From NCBI GenBank assembly GCA_958295835.1, contig OY282378.1, forward strand, positions 4,923,694 through 4,987,693: a stretch of 64,000 nt of DNA, given 5' to 3'. A program made the position numbers and the translations under genes. Below are positions 1 through 10,606 of this stretch, in pieces. Source of the stretch: an uncultured Gammaproteobacteria bacterium. GTDB taxonomy: Bacteria; Pseudomonadota; Gammaproteobacteria; HK1. How positions within the stretch are numbered: the first letter of the stretch is position 1; every line of letters starts with the position of its first letter. The notes beneath the pieces are model-generated. The model was given only the letters and a program-made list of their open reading frames with translations. It was not told the DNA's origin and ran no database searches.

Positions 1-1602
<1,602 letters not shown>

Positions 1603-1688
1603 GGCGGAATTGCGCCGCCGCGAACGGCTCGGCGGCCGCTGCCCGCATCGAACAACCCGCCGGCGCGAGAGAGCAGGAACAGGGTTAC

Positions 1689-1720
1689 GGAGAGAGCCGC
1701 GCCTTGAACGCGGCCTCTCC
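1689..1720. terminator. Stem-loop between convergent rpoD and binding-protein gene
   Basis: A 12-bp GC-rich stem (GGAGAG then GCCGCG, with one bulged A on the left arm) closes over a loop of about 7 nt. It sits between the stops of rpoD (+) and the ABC binding-protein gene (-). There is no long T-run, so it is a likely but unproven bidirectional terminator. Confidence 0.5.
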
Positions 1721-1786
1721 GGTAGAGAACGGCGACGACCGCACCTCCCTTTCGCCCGCGGGATTGAACCGTTCCGGGATACTGCC

Positions 1787-2848
1787 TTACTTCTTCGGCT
1801 CGGTCTTGCCGTCGTAGCGCTTTCGCCATTCGGCGACGATTCGACCCTTGTTCTTCGCCGCCCATACGAAGTCGTTGTTGATCATGCGATCCTGGACCTC
1901 GGGGGGAAAGTGCTCGCGTTTCCGGATCTTGACGGGCATCGCGACCACGGAGTAGCGCGAGGCATAGATCTCCATCGCCGGTCCGGTGACGGTCCAGTCG
2001 ATGAAGGTTCGGGCATCCGCGAGATTCTTCGTCCCGGTCATGATCGCCACGGCCTGCATTTCCCAACCGATCCCCTCTTCCGGAACGATGATGTCGATGG
2101 GCGCGCCCTTGCCCTTGAGCTTTGCGCCCCGGAACGGCCAGGAAATTCCGACCGTGTACTCGCCACTGGCCGCCTGCTTGCACGGCTTCGAGCCGGAATG
2201 CGTGTAGATGGAGACGTTCTCGTGCAGCTTGTCCATGTACTGCCAGGCCTTCTCCTCGCCCCAGATCTGTATCCAGCTCGATACGTCGAGAAATCCGGTT
2301 CCGGACGATGCGGGGTTCGGCATCGACACGTGTCCCTTGTAGACCGGATCGACAAGGTCCGACCACTTCGCGGGCTTCGGCAGACCATGCTTTTCCGCTT
2401 CGATGGTGTTGAAGCAGATGGCGCCCGCCCAGCCGTAGATCCCCGTCCAGTGCGCAGGATCGTTCTTGTCGCGATACCGATTGTCGAGCGCGTCCACTCC
2501 CTTGGGCGTATACGGTATGAACATGCCGAGCTCGTCCATTCCCAGCATGCTGGTCGCCGCCATTGCGAACAGCACATCGGATCGTGGATTGTCCTTCTCG
2601 GCCATCAGTCGTGCGTGCATGATGCCGGTGGAGTCACGCACCCAGTGAACCTTGATGTCCGGGTGATCCTTGCTGAACGCCTCCCCGATCACCTTCAGGT
2701 TGTCGGCGTCCGTCGTCGAATAGATGGTGAGCTCACCCGCGTTCGACACCGACGTTGCGAGGCCGAGCGAGAGCAAAATGGCCGCGATGCGCTTCGGTGC
2801 GCTTACCGCCCTGCCGGGTATCGTGCGAACGATTGAATGATTCATCAT
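1787..2848 (-). CDS. ABC transporter substrate-binding protein, putative 2-aminoethylphosphonate type
   Basis: Periplasmic binding protein of about 353 residues in the iron/2-aminoethylphosphonate (extracellular solute-binding family 1) group. A signal peptide with hydrophobic core AAILLSLGLA is followed by the mature start GELTIYSTTDADN, and the protein carries family features such as WSDLVDPVYKG and a conserved ASSGTG segment. I chose the ATG at 2848 because GGAGGA lies about 6 nt upstream; an in-frame ATG farther upstream lacks this. It is transcribed away from the ATPase-permease pair starting at 3063, and the 214-bp gap must hold both promoters. Phosphonate specificity is inferred from the three-gene set; Fe(III) or another small anion is possible. 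Confidence 0.85.
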   Translation of the reverse strand: MMNHSIVRTIPGRAVSAPKRIAAILLSLGLATSVSNAGELTIYSTTDADNLKVIGEAFSKDHPDIKVHWVRDSTGIMHARLMAEKDNPRSDVLFAMAATSMLGMDELGMFIPYTPKGVDALDNRYRDKNDPAHWTGIYGWAGAICFNTIEAEKHGLPKPAKWSDLVDPVYKGHVSMPNPASSGTGFLDVSSWIQIWGEEKAWQYMDKLHENVSIYTHSGSKPCKQAASGEYTVGISWPFRGAKLKGKGAPIDIIVPEEGIGWEMQAVAIMTGTKNLADARTFIDWTVTGPAMEIYASRYSVVAMPVKIRKREHFPPEVQDRMINNDFVWAAKNKGRIVAEWRKRYDGKTEPKK

Positions 2849-3062
2849 GGTTCTCCTCCATCGGCCTGCGAATGAAGCAATGCGCTTCAATGATAGCCAC
2901 GGCCAGGATCACCCGCAATGAATTCGTCAGTTTTTCTTTTCTTGTAAATCTGGCATGTCTTCACGGCATCTTGTACGGTGCGAGCCGATCCGAGAGAACG
3001 CCATCGCCTTCCCGATCCGAATGCAAGCGATGCAAGGACCCTGAACCCATCGGAGAACGGAA

Positions 3063-4169
3063 ATGGATCGAGCGGCTGCCGAAGACGGGAACGCACCGTA
3101 TCTCGTTGCGACATCGCTGGCCAAGTACTTCGGATCCTTTCGCGCGCTGTCGGACATCACCTTCTCCATCGCGCGAGGTGAGTTCATCTGCTTCCTCGGT
3201 CCGTCGGGATGCGGAAAGACGACGTTGCTCCGGTGCATCGCGGGACTCGAGACGCAGACCGACGGCGGAATCCGGGTCGACGGAAGGGATGTCTCCTGGC
3301 TGCCGCCCTCGAAGCGTGATTTCGGAATCGTCTTCCAGTCCTACGCTCTGTTCCCGAACCTGACCGTCGCGGCCAACGTCGGATTCGGTCTGGTGAACCA
3401 GAAGATGGGTCGCGATGCCGTGCGACGGCGAGTCGACGAGCTGCTCTCTCTCGTCGATCTGTCGGGGCACGCAGCCAAGTACCCGGCCCAGCTCTCGGGA
3501 GGGGAGCAGCAAAGGGTCGCGCTCGCGCGTGCGCTCGCTCCATCGCCCGGGCTCCTGCTCCTCGACGAGCCGTTGTCGGCACTGGATGCGAAGGTCCGCG
3601 CCCGGCTCCGCCGGGAGATCAGGGACATTCAGGATCGTCTGGGAGTGACCACGATCATGGTCACCCACGATCAGGAAGAAGCGCAGACCATGGCGGACAG
3701 GATCTTCGTCCTCGACGCGGGCCGGATCGAGCAGATGGGCACGCCAAGCGAGATCTACGACGCCCCGGCGACACCTTTCGTGGCCGACTTCATCGGGGTG
3801 ATGAACTTTCTGCCGGTCACCGTCGTCGACGAAGGCCACGTGCGCTGTGGAGTCCATCGGTTCGCGTGCAGCACGGCGCCGCACCAGGCCGGGGCCGCCC
3901 TGAGCTGTGCGGTAAGGCCGGAAGACATTTCCCTCGGATCCGCGGGCACCGAGCCTGAAAGCCGGGTCGAAGCGGAAATTCGCTACATCGAAATGCTCGG
4001 ATCGTTCATGCGGGTGTATCTCTACTGCGACGGGCTCGGTGGACTGGAAATCAAGGCCGACGTTCGCAAGGATCTCGCTCGTGCGTGGAAGCTGGCACCA
4101 CGACATCGGGTGAGATTCTCGATCCCGAGCGAGTGCATACGCCTGTACAGGCTGGAAGAGCCGGCATGA
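3063..4169 (+). CDS. ABC transporter ATP-binding protein, putative 2-aminoethylphosphonate importer
   Basis: ATPase of about 368 residues that powers import through the permease encoded next to it. Walker A is GPSGCGKTT, the signature is LSGGEQQRVALARAL, Walker B is LLLLDEPLSALD, and the H-loop is MVTHDQEEA. The C-terminal 110 residues form a TOBE-like regulatory domain (AVRPEDISLG). GGAG lies 8 nt before the ATG. The stop overlaps the permease start as ATGA at 4166-4169, so the two are probably translationally coupled. Length and architecture match the CUT1/Pot/Fbp/Phn ATPases; the phosphonate assignment comes from the company of a single-chain double permease. Confidence 0.88.
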   Translation: MDRAAAEDGNAPYLVATSLAKYFGSFRALSDITFSIARGEFICFLGPSGCGKTTLLRCIAGLETQTDGGIRVDGRDVSWLPPSKRDFGIVFQSYALFPNLTVAANVGFGLVNQKMGRDAVRRRVDELLSLVDLSGHAAKYPAQLSGGEQQRVALARALAPSPGLLLLDEPLSALDAKVRARLRREIRDIQDRLGVTTIMVTHDQEEAQTMADRIFVLDAGRIEQMGTPSEIYDAPATPFVADFIGVMNFLPVTVVDEGHVRCGVHRFACSTAPHQAGAALSCAVRPEDISLGSAGTEPESRVEAEIRYIEMLGSFMRVYLYCDGLGGLEIKADVRKDLARAWKLAPRHRVRFSIPSECIRLYRLEEPA

Positions 4170-5866
4170 CGGCGGGGGTCGCAATCGGCGCAATGCCCCG
4201 CGGCAAGCCTGCGCTCGATCGCGATGACTGGACCGTTCGGGTCCTGCTGATTCTGCTGGCGGCCTTTTTCCTGATCGCGCTCGCGATCCCGCTCTACATG
4301 ATGCTCGCACGCAGCTTCCTCGGCCCCGACGGCCGATTCATCGGGCTGGCGAACTACGCACTCTACTTCGATACCCCGGCGTTGTCGGAGTCCATCTCCA
4401 ACAGCTTCTTCGTGGCAGGAACCAGCACCGTCATCGTCATCTCGCTGGCGTTCGCCTACGCGTATGCCCTCACACGCACCTGCATGAAGTACAAGAGTTT
4501 TTTCAAGATCATGGCGATGGTTCCGCTGTTGAGCCCGTCTCTGCTCAAAGCCATCGCGCTCGTGTACTGGTTCGGCAACCAGGGCGTGCTGAATAGCTGG
4601 CTGTTCGGTCATTCCATCTACGGGCCAATCGGGATCATCATGGGCTCGGTGTTCTGGACCTTTCCACACGCAGTGCTGATCATCTCCACCGCGCTCGCGA
4701 TCTCGGACATGCGCCTGTACGAGGCAGCCGAGGTTCTGAAGACAGGACGGCTCCGGACCTTCTTTTCGGTCACCCTGCCCGGTGCGCGCTACGGGCTCAT
4801 CAGCGCCACCATCGTCGTGTTCATTCTGGTGTTCACCGACTTCGGCGTGCCCAAGGTCATCGGGGGCAACTTCAACGTCCTCGCCACCGACATCTACAAG
4901 GAGGTCATCGGCCAGCAGAATTTCGAGATGGGGGCGGTGGTGTCGGTCGTGCTCCTGATCCCGGCCGTCGTCGCATTCCTCATCGACCGCGTCGTGACCC
5001 GCAAGCAGACCGCCCTGCTATCCGTGCGGGCAGTTCCCTTCGCTCCGAAGCCGAACCCCTGGGTCGACCGTGCGATGCTGCTGTTCTGCCTGGTCATCAC
5101 CGGCCTGACCCTCGCGATTCTGGGCATGGCCCAGCTTGCGGCGCTGGTCGAGTTCTGGCCCTACAACCTCGAATTGACGCTCGCGCACTACTCGTTCGAG
5201 CTCGAAGGCGTCGGCCTTCGGGACTTCTTCAACTCGCTCATCATGGCGGGAAGCGCCGCGGTCTTCGGGACCGCTCTCATCTTCGTCGGCGCGTTCGTGG
5301 TCGAGAAGCCGCGACGCGATCCGATCGCGCGACAACTCATTCATTTCATCGCGCTGCTTCCGATGGCCATACCCGGTATTGTCCTGGGGCTTGCGTACCT
5401 GTTCTTCATCAACGCGCCGGGCAACCCGATCGGCTTCCTGTACGGGACCATTGCGATTCTCGTGATCAACTCGATCACCCATTTCTACACCGTGTCGCAC
5501 CTCACTGCCGTGACCGCATTGAAGCAAATCGATCGAGAGTTCGAGGCGGTGTCCGCGTCACTGAAGGTACCGATTACTCACAGCTTCCGGCGCGTCACGG
5601 TACCGGTATGCCTGCCTGCCATCTTCGACATCTCCATCTACCTGTTCCTTAGCTGCATGACGACGCTGTCGGCGGTGATATTCCTCTACGGACCCGAAAC
5701 GAAGGTCGCGTCGGTGGCGGCCATCCACATGGACGAGGCGGGGGAAACCGCGAGCGCGGCAGCGATGGCGATGCTGATTGTCTACGCATGCGCAGCGGTC
5801 AGAGTGCTGCACGCCTTCGTCACGGGATGGCTGCTCGCGCGTGTGCAGGCCTGGCGGCGGATGTGA
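4166..5866 (+). CDS. ABC transporter permease (duplicated), putative 2-aminoethylphosphonate importer
   Basis: Inner-membrane permease of about 566 residues made of two fused binding-protein-dependent transport domains. The first half has the EAA loop near YEAAEVLKTGRLRTFFSVTLP, the second near EFEAVSASLKVPITHSFRRVTVP. About 12 hydrophobic segments are visible, so one chain supplies the whole channel, as in the PhnU2/FbpB type. I start it at 4166, where ATG overlaps the ATPase stop (ATGA); the longer upstream frame runs inside the ATPase gene. It ends 20 bp from the convergent phosphatase gene. Confidence 0.87.
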   Translation: MTAGVAIGAMPRGKPALDRDDWTVRVLLILLAAFFLIALAIPLYMMLARSFLGPDGRFIGLANYALYFDTPALSESISNSFFVAGTSTVIVISLAFAYAYALTRTCMKYKSFFKIMAMVPLLSPSLLKAIALVYWFGNQGVLNSWLFGHSIYGPIGIIMGSVFWTFPHAVLIISTALAISDMRLYEAAEVLKTGRLRTFFSVTLPGARYGLISATIVVFILVFTDFGVPKVIGGNFNVLATDIYKEVIGQQNFEMGAVVSVVLLIPAVVAFLIDRVVTRKQTALLSVRAVPFAPKPNPWVDRAMLLFCLVITGLTLAILGMAQLAALVEFWPYNLELTLAHYSFELEGVGLRDFFNSLIMAGSAAVFGTALIFVGAFVVEKPRRDPIARQLIHFIALLPMAIPGIVLGLAYLFFINAPGNPIGFLYGTIAILVINSITHFYTVSHLTAVTALKQIDREFEAVSASLKVPITHSFRRVTVPVCLPAIFDISIYLFLSCMTTLSAVIFLYGPETKVASVAAIHMDEAGETASAAAMAMLIVYACAAVRVLHAFVTGWLLARVQAWRRM

Positions 5867-5886
5867 ATCGAGGCCGGAGGATCACG

Positions 5887-6492
5887 TCACCCTCGCGTTC
5901 GGAACACCGGGCCGCCCGCCGGGGCGCTTGATCCTGTCGCCCGATGACCCCCTGCCGCGGCCAGTGACGGCCCGTTCAGCACGTAATCCATCTGTCCGCC
6001 GGTTTCTATCGCCCCGGGACGGACCCGTCGCACCGCGTCTATCGCATGGTAGGCGGGTGCGCCGAGGGCGGTGAGGAGCTTCGCCGCCACCATTCCACTC
6101 CGCCCGAGCCCCCCCGCGCAGTGGACAAGAAGCCGCTCGCCGGCGCGAAGCGATCCGAAGATGCAGGCTCCGTCACGCGACCAGGCTTCGTCGAACGCCT
6201 TGCCCGGCGTCGACATGTCCGGGATGGCCATGTGGTACCAGACGAGCCGGGACCTGCGCATCTCGGTCGCGAATTCCGGCACACCCAGGTGCGCGAACTC
6301 GTACTCTTCCACCAGCGTCAAGACGGTGCCGGCGCCCCATGCCATGAGATCCCGCAGATCGTCGCGGAGATTGCGCTTCCATTGATATCCGGCCGAGTCG
6401 ATTCGATTCCGGCCCGGGCAGTGCGTAATCCCGAGCGAGCCGGAAACGGGAATCGGTACTTCGGCGATGCGAAGGGGACCGCTCAGCTCCAT
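5887..6492 (-). CDS. Dual-specificity/tyrosine phosphatase-like protein (CDKN3-like)
   Basis: A predicted soluble cysteine phosphatase of about 201 residues. The P-loop HCAGGLGRSG matches HCxxGxxR(S/T) with catalytic Cys and Arg; an upstream Asp in AIPDMSTP may be the general acid. The N-terminus LGITHCPGRN resembles the family found as a domain in CDKN3-type bacterial phosphatases. The start is uncertain: the frame continues to 6612 with other ATGs (for example 6552) and none has a clear ribosome-binding site; I took the ATG just before the conserved region. It faces the phosphonate permease gene end to end. A link to phosphonate or phosphate use is only a guess from position. Confidence 0.7.
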   Translation of the reverse strand: MELSGPLRIAEVPIPVSGSLGITHCPGRNRIDSAGYQWKRNLRDDLRDLMAWGAGTVLTLVEEYEFAHLGVPEFATEMRRSRLVWYHMAIPDMSTPGKAFDEAWSRDGACIFGSLRAGERLLVHCAGGLGRSGMVAAKLLTALGAPAYHAIDAVRRVRPGAIETGGQMDYVLNGPSLAAAGGHRATGSSAPAGGPVFRTRG

Positions 6493-6945
6493 GCCGGGCA
6501 GATGTCGATGTTTCGCCGACGGAGGGTCGTCGTGCAGTCGCGCGTGAAGCATTTCGGGGCGTCGTGAAGTAGCGATGCCGGGGATTCTCGGGTCTTGCAA
6601 ACCAGTGTTCAACCGGGGCAGTCCGGAATTGCCGACGCAGTGCCCACAATGATCGGGCGATGCAAGCCTGCATTCCGGCTCGGGGCCAGCTTCTCGCCGT
6701 TGGGCAGCGAGAGCAGGCGGGGTCGATCGGGAACGAGGCGGACGGCGTCACTCCGCGTCACGGACATGGAAGCGTCTCCGAATGGTGACGGGAAGACTAC
6801 CCGCCACGTCAACCGCACGTACGGCCAATGAAGACCTCCGCGGCGGCGCGGGCTTTCGCCGGCCCGTCGCGAGTCGTATCCTGATCGGAACGCATGTGAT
6901 CCCATGCCGTCGCCCTTGGCCCTTGCGAGACAGGAATTCCAGCTC
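6493..6945. other. Intergenic stretch, no gene recognised
   Basis: Between the phosphatase and the divergent LLM oxidoreductase. Open frames here do not look like protein. It should contain the upstream regions of both genes; I see no clear operator or terminator. Confidence 0.5.
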
Positions 6946-7740
6946 ATGACCCGAATCGCCGTCCAGGTGTATCCCCAGCATTGCGAATTCGCCGACATCC
7001 GCCGCGCCTTCCTGACCGCGGAGGAGGCCGGCGCGGATCGCGTCTATACCTGGGACCATTTCTTTCCGCTGTTCGGAGACTCCGGCGGCGCGCACTTCGA
7101 GTGCTTCACGATGCTCGCGGCGCTCGCGGAGGCGACCTCGACCATTCGGTTCGGGCCGCTCGTCGCCTGCAACTCGTATCGCAACCCGGAGCTGCTCGCG
7201 GACATGGCCCGCACCATCGACCACGTCTCGGGAGGGCGCTTCATCCTCGGCATCGGGTCGGGATGGTTCGAGCGCGACTACGACGAGTACGGCTACGAGT
7301 TCGGTACCGCGGCGAGCCGGCTGAAGGACCTCGCGGCGGCGATCCCGCGCATGAAGGCAAGGCTCGGCAAGCTCAATCCGGCCCCGCTCGGTCCGCTGCC
7401 GATGATGATCGGGGGTGGGGGGGAGAAGGTCACCCTGCGTCTGACCGCCGAGCACGCGGATATCTGGCACGGATTCGCGAGCGACAGCACCGGCAGGCGC
7501 ACGCCGGCCGAGCAGGTGCGGCACAAGAACGGGGTGCTCGACGGCTGGTGCGCGAAGGTCGGAAGAGACCCCGGGGCCATCGACCGGACCATCGGCGTGG
7601 ACGCCAAGGCGCTCGACCAGGCCGATGCGATCGCCGATGCCGGTGCCGACGAGATCACGGTGGGGGTCGCCGGCCCCGAGTTCGACTTCGGCGCGGTGAA
7701 GGAATGGCTGGCGTGGCGCGACGCGCGGAATGCGAAGTGA
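6946..7740 (+). CDS. LLM-class (luciferase-like) flavin-dependent oxidoreductase
   Basis: About 264 residues with the luciferase-like TIM-barrel fold of F420- or FMN-dependent monooxygenases/reductases. Typical segments are the N-terminal strand IAVQVYPQ, AEEAGADRVYTWDHF, the TSTIRFGPLV strand, the HVSGGRFILGIGSGW motif and PMMIGGGGE near the cofactor phosphate site. The start at 6946 places the first strand immediately; an ATG at 6904 would add 14 unconserved residues. The next gene starts just after its stop, so the two form one unit. Substrate unknown; in such pairs the LLM protein is often catabolic. Confidence 0.85.
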   Translation: MTRIAVQVYPQHCEFADIRRAFLTAEEAGADRVYTWDHFFPLFGDSGGAHFECFTMLAALAEATSTIRFGPLVACNSYRNPELLADMARTIDHVSGGRFILGIGSGWFERDYDEYGYEFGTAASRLKDLAAAIPRMKARLGKLNPAPLGPLPMMIGGGGEKVTLRLTAEHADIWHGFASDSTGRRTPAEQVRHKNGVLDGWCAKVGRDPGAIDRTIGVDAKALDQADAIADAGADEITVGVAGPEFDFGAVKEWLAWRDARNAK

Positions 7741-7741
7741 G

Positions 7742-9733
7742 ATGCCCCCCGCACCCCCCTTCCCCCACCTCTTCAACCCGATCCGGGTCGGCTCGAAAAC
7801 CCTCAAGCATCGCCTGAACTTCGGCGCCCACACCGCCAACATGAGCGCGGAGGGCCTGCCCGCCGAGCGCCATCTCGGCTACTACCTCGAGCGCGCCATC
7901 GGCGGGGCGGCGATGATCGTGGTCGAGCCGGTGCCGGTCCACCGCACCGCGGTGCTCACCCGCGGCAACTTCCGCCACGGCGACGACGCCGTGATCCCGC
8001 ACTTCCGGCGGATCACCGACGCCTGCCACGAACACGGCGCGGTGATGATCCAGCAGCTCTACCACGTCGGCGCCCACGGCGATTTCGACCTCTCCTACCA
8101 GCCGAACTGGTCACCCTCGGGCCTGCCCTCGATGCACGACCAGGACGGCAGCCATGCGATGACCCGCCCGGAGATCGAGGAGCTGATCGAAGGCTTCGCG
8201 CAGGCCGCGCGCCGGGCGAAGGAGGCGGGCTTCGACGGCTGCGAGATCATGGCCGCGTACAACGCGCTCTTCGAGCAGTTCTGGTCGCCCTTCAGCAACC
8301 GCCGGGACGACGCCTGGGGCGGCTCGTTCGAGAACCGCATGCGCTTCTCGTCGCGGACGCTTGCGAGGATCCGCACGCTGTGCGGCGAGGATTTCGTGAT
8401 CGGGGTGTGCGTGAGCGTCGACCCCACCCGGCCCGACGTGCTCTCGGTCGAGGACCAGCAGGCCATCGCCGCGTGGCACGACGAGCGCGGCCTCTACGAC
8501 TACGTGACGGTGGGCACCGGCAGCTACTTCGAGTTCACGCGCCTGATGCCGACGTTCGTCTACGAGGACAAGCTCGGTCCGCCCTTTGCCGAGCGGATCA
8601 GGCAAGCCGTCCGTCACGCGAAGGTGCAGTCGGAGAGCCATATCCGCACCCCGGAGAACGCGGACGCCGTCATCGGCGCCGGGCAGGCGGACATGGTGAG
8701 CATCGTGCGCGGCCAGATCGCGGACCCGCACATGGCGAACAAGGCGCGCGAGGGGCGGGCCGAGGACGTGCGCCCCTGCCTCTCGTGCAACCAGATGTGC
8801 TGGGGGCGTCGCTCGCGCGACTACTGGATCAGTTGCCTGGTCAACCCTTCGGCGGGCCGCGAGTTCGAATGGGGCGGGGACCGCTTCACCCGGACGGATG
8901 CTCCGCGCAAGGTGCTGGTGGTGGGCGGCGGCCCGGCCGGGCTCGAAGCGGCCCGGGTGGCGGCGGAGCGCGGCCACCGCGTCACCCTCGCCGAGGCGTC
9001 GGACAAGCTGGGTGGACAGTTTCGGCTCGCCGGAATGCAGCCGCGCCGTGCGCAGATCCTCGACCTCATCGACTGGTACGAGCGCCAGCTCACGAAGTTG
9101 CAGGTGGTCGTGCGGCTCAATACGCCGATGGAGCCGGAGGAGATCGAGGGCTTCAACGCGGAGGTGGTGGTGCTCGCCACCGGCTCGCAGCCTGCCGGCA
9201 ACGGCTGGCAGCGCGGGCTGCCCACCGTCGATCGGCTCCCCGGCGTGGACCGGACCAACGTGTTTTCGGTCGATGACGTCATGAGCCGCGCCGGGCGGCC
9301 CGGGCATCGCGTCATCGTGCTCGACGACACCGGCACGTGGCGCGGAGGCGGCACCGCATGGCATCTCGCCGAGCGGGGACACGCGGTCATCCTCGTCACC
9401 CCCGACCCCTTCGTCGGACGCGAGATCGTGCGCACCTCGGCCGACTGGCCGTTGCGCGAGCGGCTCCGGCGTCTCGGGGTCGAGTTCGTGGTGGAGTCCG
9501 TGATCGGGGAGTGGCACGGGGACGGGGCCACGGTGCTCGGCCTGCTCGACGGTTCCGAGCGGCGGATCGACGCGGATGCGCTGGTGCTGGCGACGGTGAA
9601 CGCGCCCGAGCGCACCCTCCCGGACGCGCTGGTCGGTTCCGGCCGCAAGGTGCACGCCATCGGCGACTGCGTCGCGGTCCGCCAGGCCCCGGCCGCGATC
9701 TACGAGGGCCGCAAGCTCGCGCTGGAGCTATAG
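7742..9733 (+). CDS. Old-Yellow-Enzyme/FAD flavoprotein (NADH:flavin oxidoreductase, TMADH/DgcA-like)
   Basis: About 663 residues: an FMN-binding OYE barrel (1-370), a [4Fe-4S] motif CLSCNQMC followed about 12 residues later by a fourth Cys, then an FAD/NAD Rossmann half beginning VLVVGGGPAGLEAARVAAERG. This is the architecture of trimethylamine dehydrogenase, 2,4-dienoyl-CoA reductase and demethylases of dimethylglycine or betaines. The usual HxxH catalytic stretch reads AAYNALFEQFWSP, so chemistry may differ from the reductases. An in-frame ATG at 7730 overlaps the LLM gene and is an alternative start. Probable role: oxidative demethylation of a methylated amine, in one operon with the LLM enzyme; the substrate is inference. 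Confidence 0.82.
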   Translation: MPPAPPFPHLFNPIRVGSKTLKHRLNFGAHTANMSAEGLPAERHLGYYLERAIGGAAMIVVEPVPVHRTAVLTRGNFRHGDDAVIPHFRRITDACHEHGAVMIQQLYHVGAHGDFDLSYQPNWSPSGLPSMHDQDGSHAMTRPEIEELIEGFAQAARRAKEAGFDGCEIMAAYNALFEQFWSPFSNRRDDAWGGSFENRMRFSSRTLARIRTLCGEDFVIGVCVSVDPTRPDVLSVEDQQAIAAWHDERGLYDYVTVGTGSYFEFTRLMPTFVYEDKLGPPFAERIRQAVRHAKVQSESHIRTPENADAVIGAGQADMVSIVRGQIADPHMANKAREGRAEDVRPCLSCNQMCWGRRSRDYWISCLVNPSAGREFEWGGDRFTRTDAPRKVLVVGGGPAGLEAARVAAERGHRVTLAEASDKLGGQFRLAGMQPRRAQILDLIDWYERQLTKLQVVVRLNTPMEPEEIEGFNAEVVVLATGSQPAGNGWQRGLPTVDRLPGVDRTNVFSVDDVMSRAGRPGHRVIVLDDTGTWRGGGTAWHLAERGHAVILVTPDPFVGREIVRTSADWPLRERLRRLGVEFVVESVIGEWHGDGATVLGLLDGSERRIDADALVLATVNAPERTLPDALVGSGRKVHAIGDCVAVRQAPAAIYEGRKLALEL

Positions 9734-9913
9734 GTGGCGCGGGAAGCCGCCCCGCTCACGGATCCAACGACCTCGTGCGGTGCCGGCGCACAATCCCGAC
9801 CGATACGGCGCTTCGTCTCGTCCGTTATTTCGGGACGTCTCCGGAATCACCGTTCCTTGCCGCCGGCATGGGACTTCTGGACAGATCCGACCGGCCCGGA
9901 TATCGTCGATACG

Positions 9914-9927
9914 TCTTACTGGTAAGA
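9914..9927. promoter_or_regulatory. Palindrome upstream of AbrB/PIN toxin-antitoxin operon
   Basis: TCTTACTGGTAAGA has perfect 6-bp arms and lies 20 nt before the antitoxin start. AbrB/MazE-type antitoxins usually repress their own operon by binding such dyads, so this is a candidate operator. Confidence 0.45.
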
Positions 9928-9947
9928 AGACCGAGGAACGACACGTC

Positions 9948-10208
9948 ATGGCTGTTTCCACTACGAAGATGTCTTCGAAAGGGCAGGTGGTCATTCCGGA
10001 GAGCATCCGCGAGAGTCTCGGCCTTCAAACCGGAGCCCGATTCGTCGTCGTCGCCGGCCAGGATGCAATCCTCCTCAAGCTTGTCACGCAGCCGTCAATG
10101 GAAGAGTTCGACGAATTGCTCGCGGAAGCTCGACGGCAAGCCCGCCGCGCCGGTCTCGAGCAGTCCGATATCGGCAACGCCGTCGCCGCGGCCAGACGCG
10201 AGCGGTGA
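9948..10208 (+). CDS. AbrB/MazE-family antitoxin
   Basis: An 86-residue protein with an N-terminal SpoVT/AbrB swapped-hairpin DNA-binding domain (KMSSKGQVVIPESIRESLGL) and a charged helical tail likely to wrap the toxin. GAGG precedes the ATG. Its stop overlaps the GTG start of the PIN toxin (GTGA at 10205-10208), the usual antitoxin-first coupled arrangement. It should neutralise the PIN RNase and, with it, repress the operon, perhaps at the palindrome 9914-9927. Confidence 0.88.
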   Translation: MAVSTTKMSSKGQVVIPESIRESLGLQTGARFVVVAGQDAILLKLVTQPSMEEFDELLAEARRQARRAGLEQSDIGNAVAAARRER

Positions 10209-10606
10209 GAATCGTCGTCGATACCAACGTCCTGATGTCCGGGATTTTCTTTGGCGGCATGCCCGGGCGAATCCTCGCCGCGTGGCGCGAGGGGCGATTC
10301 GAGTTGGCCGTGTCACCGGACATTGCCGATGAATATGCGCGGGTGGGTGAACGACTGGCCCAACGCTTCGCCGGTGTTGACGTCCAGGTCGTTCTGGATC
10401 TCATCGTCCGGAACGCGGAAGTCGTTCCGAGCACGGCGCTGCCGGAGCCTGTCTGCGACGATCCGGATGACGACAAGTTCCTTGCCTGTGCGTTGACCGC
10501 CCGGGCCGACCTGATCGTCAGTGGCGACAAGAAGCTTCTTGCGGTGTCGGGCTACGAGGATGTCGCGGTCGCTACGCCCCGGGAGTTCTCGGACCGATGG
10601 CTTTGA
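10205..10606 (+). CDS. PIN-domain toxin (putative toxin-antitoxin RNase)
   Basis: A 133-residue PIN-domain protein of the PIN_3/TIGR00305 type, predicted to be a Mg-dependent endoribonuclease. The acidic active-site residues appear as VVDTNVL at the N-terminus, a central Glu in ADEYARV, and DDPDDDKFLACALTARADLIVSGD split over the C-terminal half. The start is GTG, overlapping the antitoxin stop. Both genes appear intact. Confidence 0.88.
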   Translation: MRIVVDTNVLMSGIFFGGMPGRILAAWREGRFELAVSPDIADEYARVGERLAQRFAGVDVQVVLDLIVRNAEVVPSTALPEPVCDDPDDDKFLACALTARADLIVSGDKKLLAVSGYEDVAVATPREFSDRWL

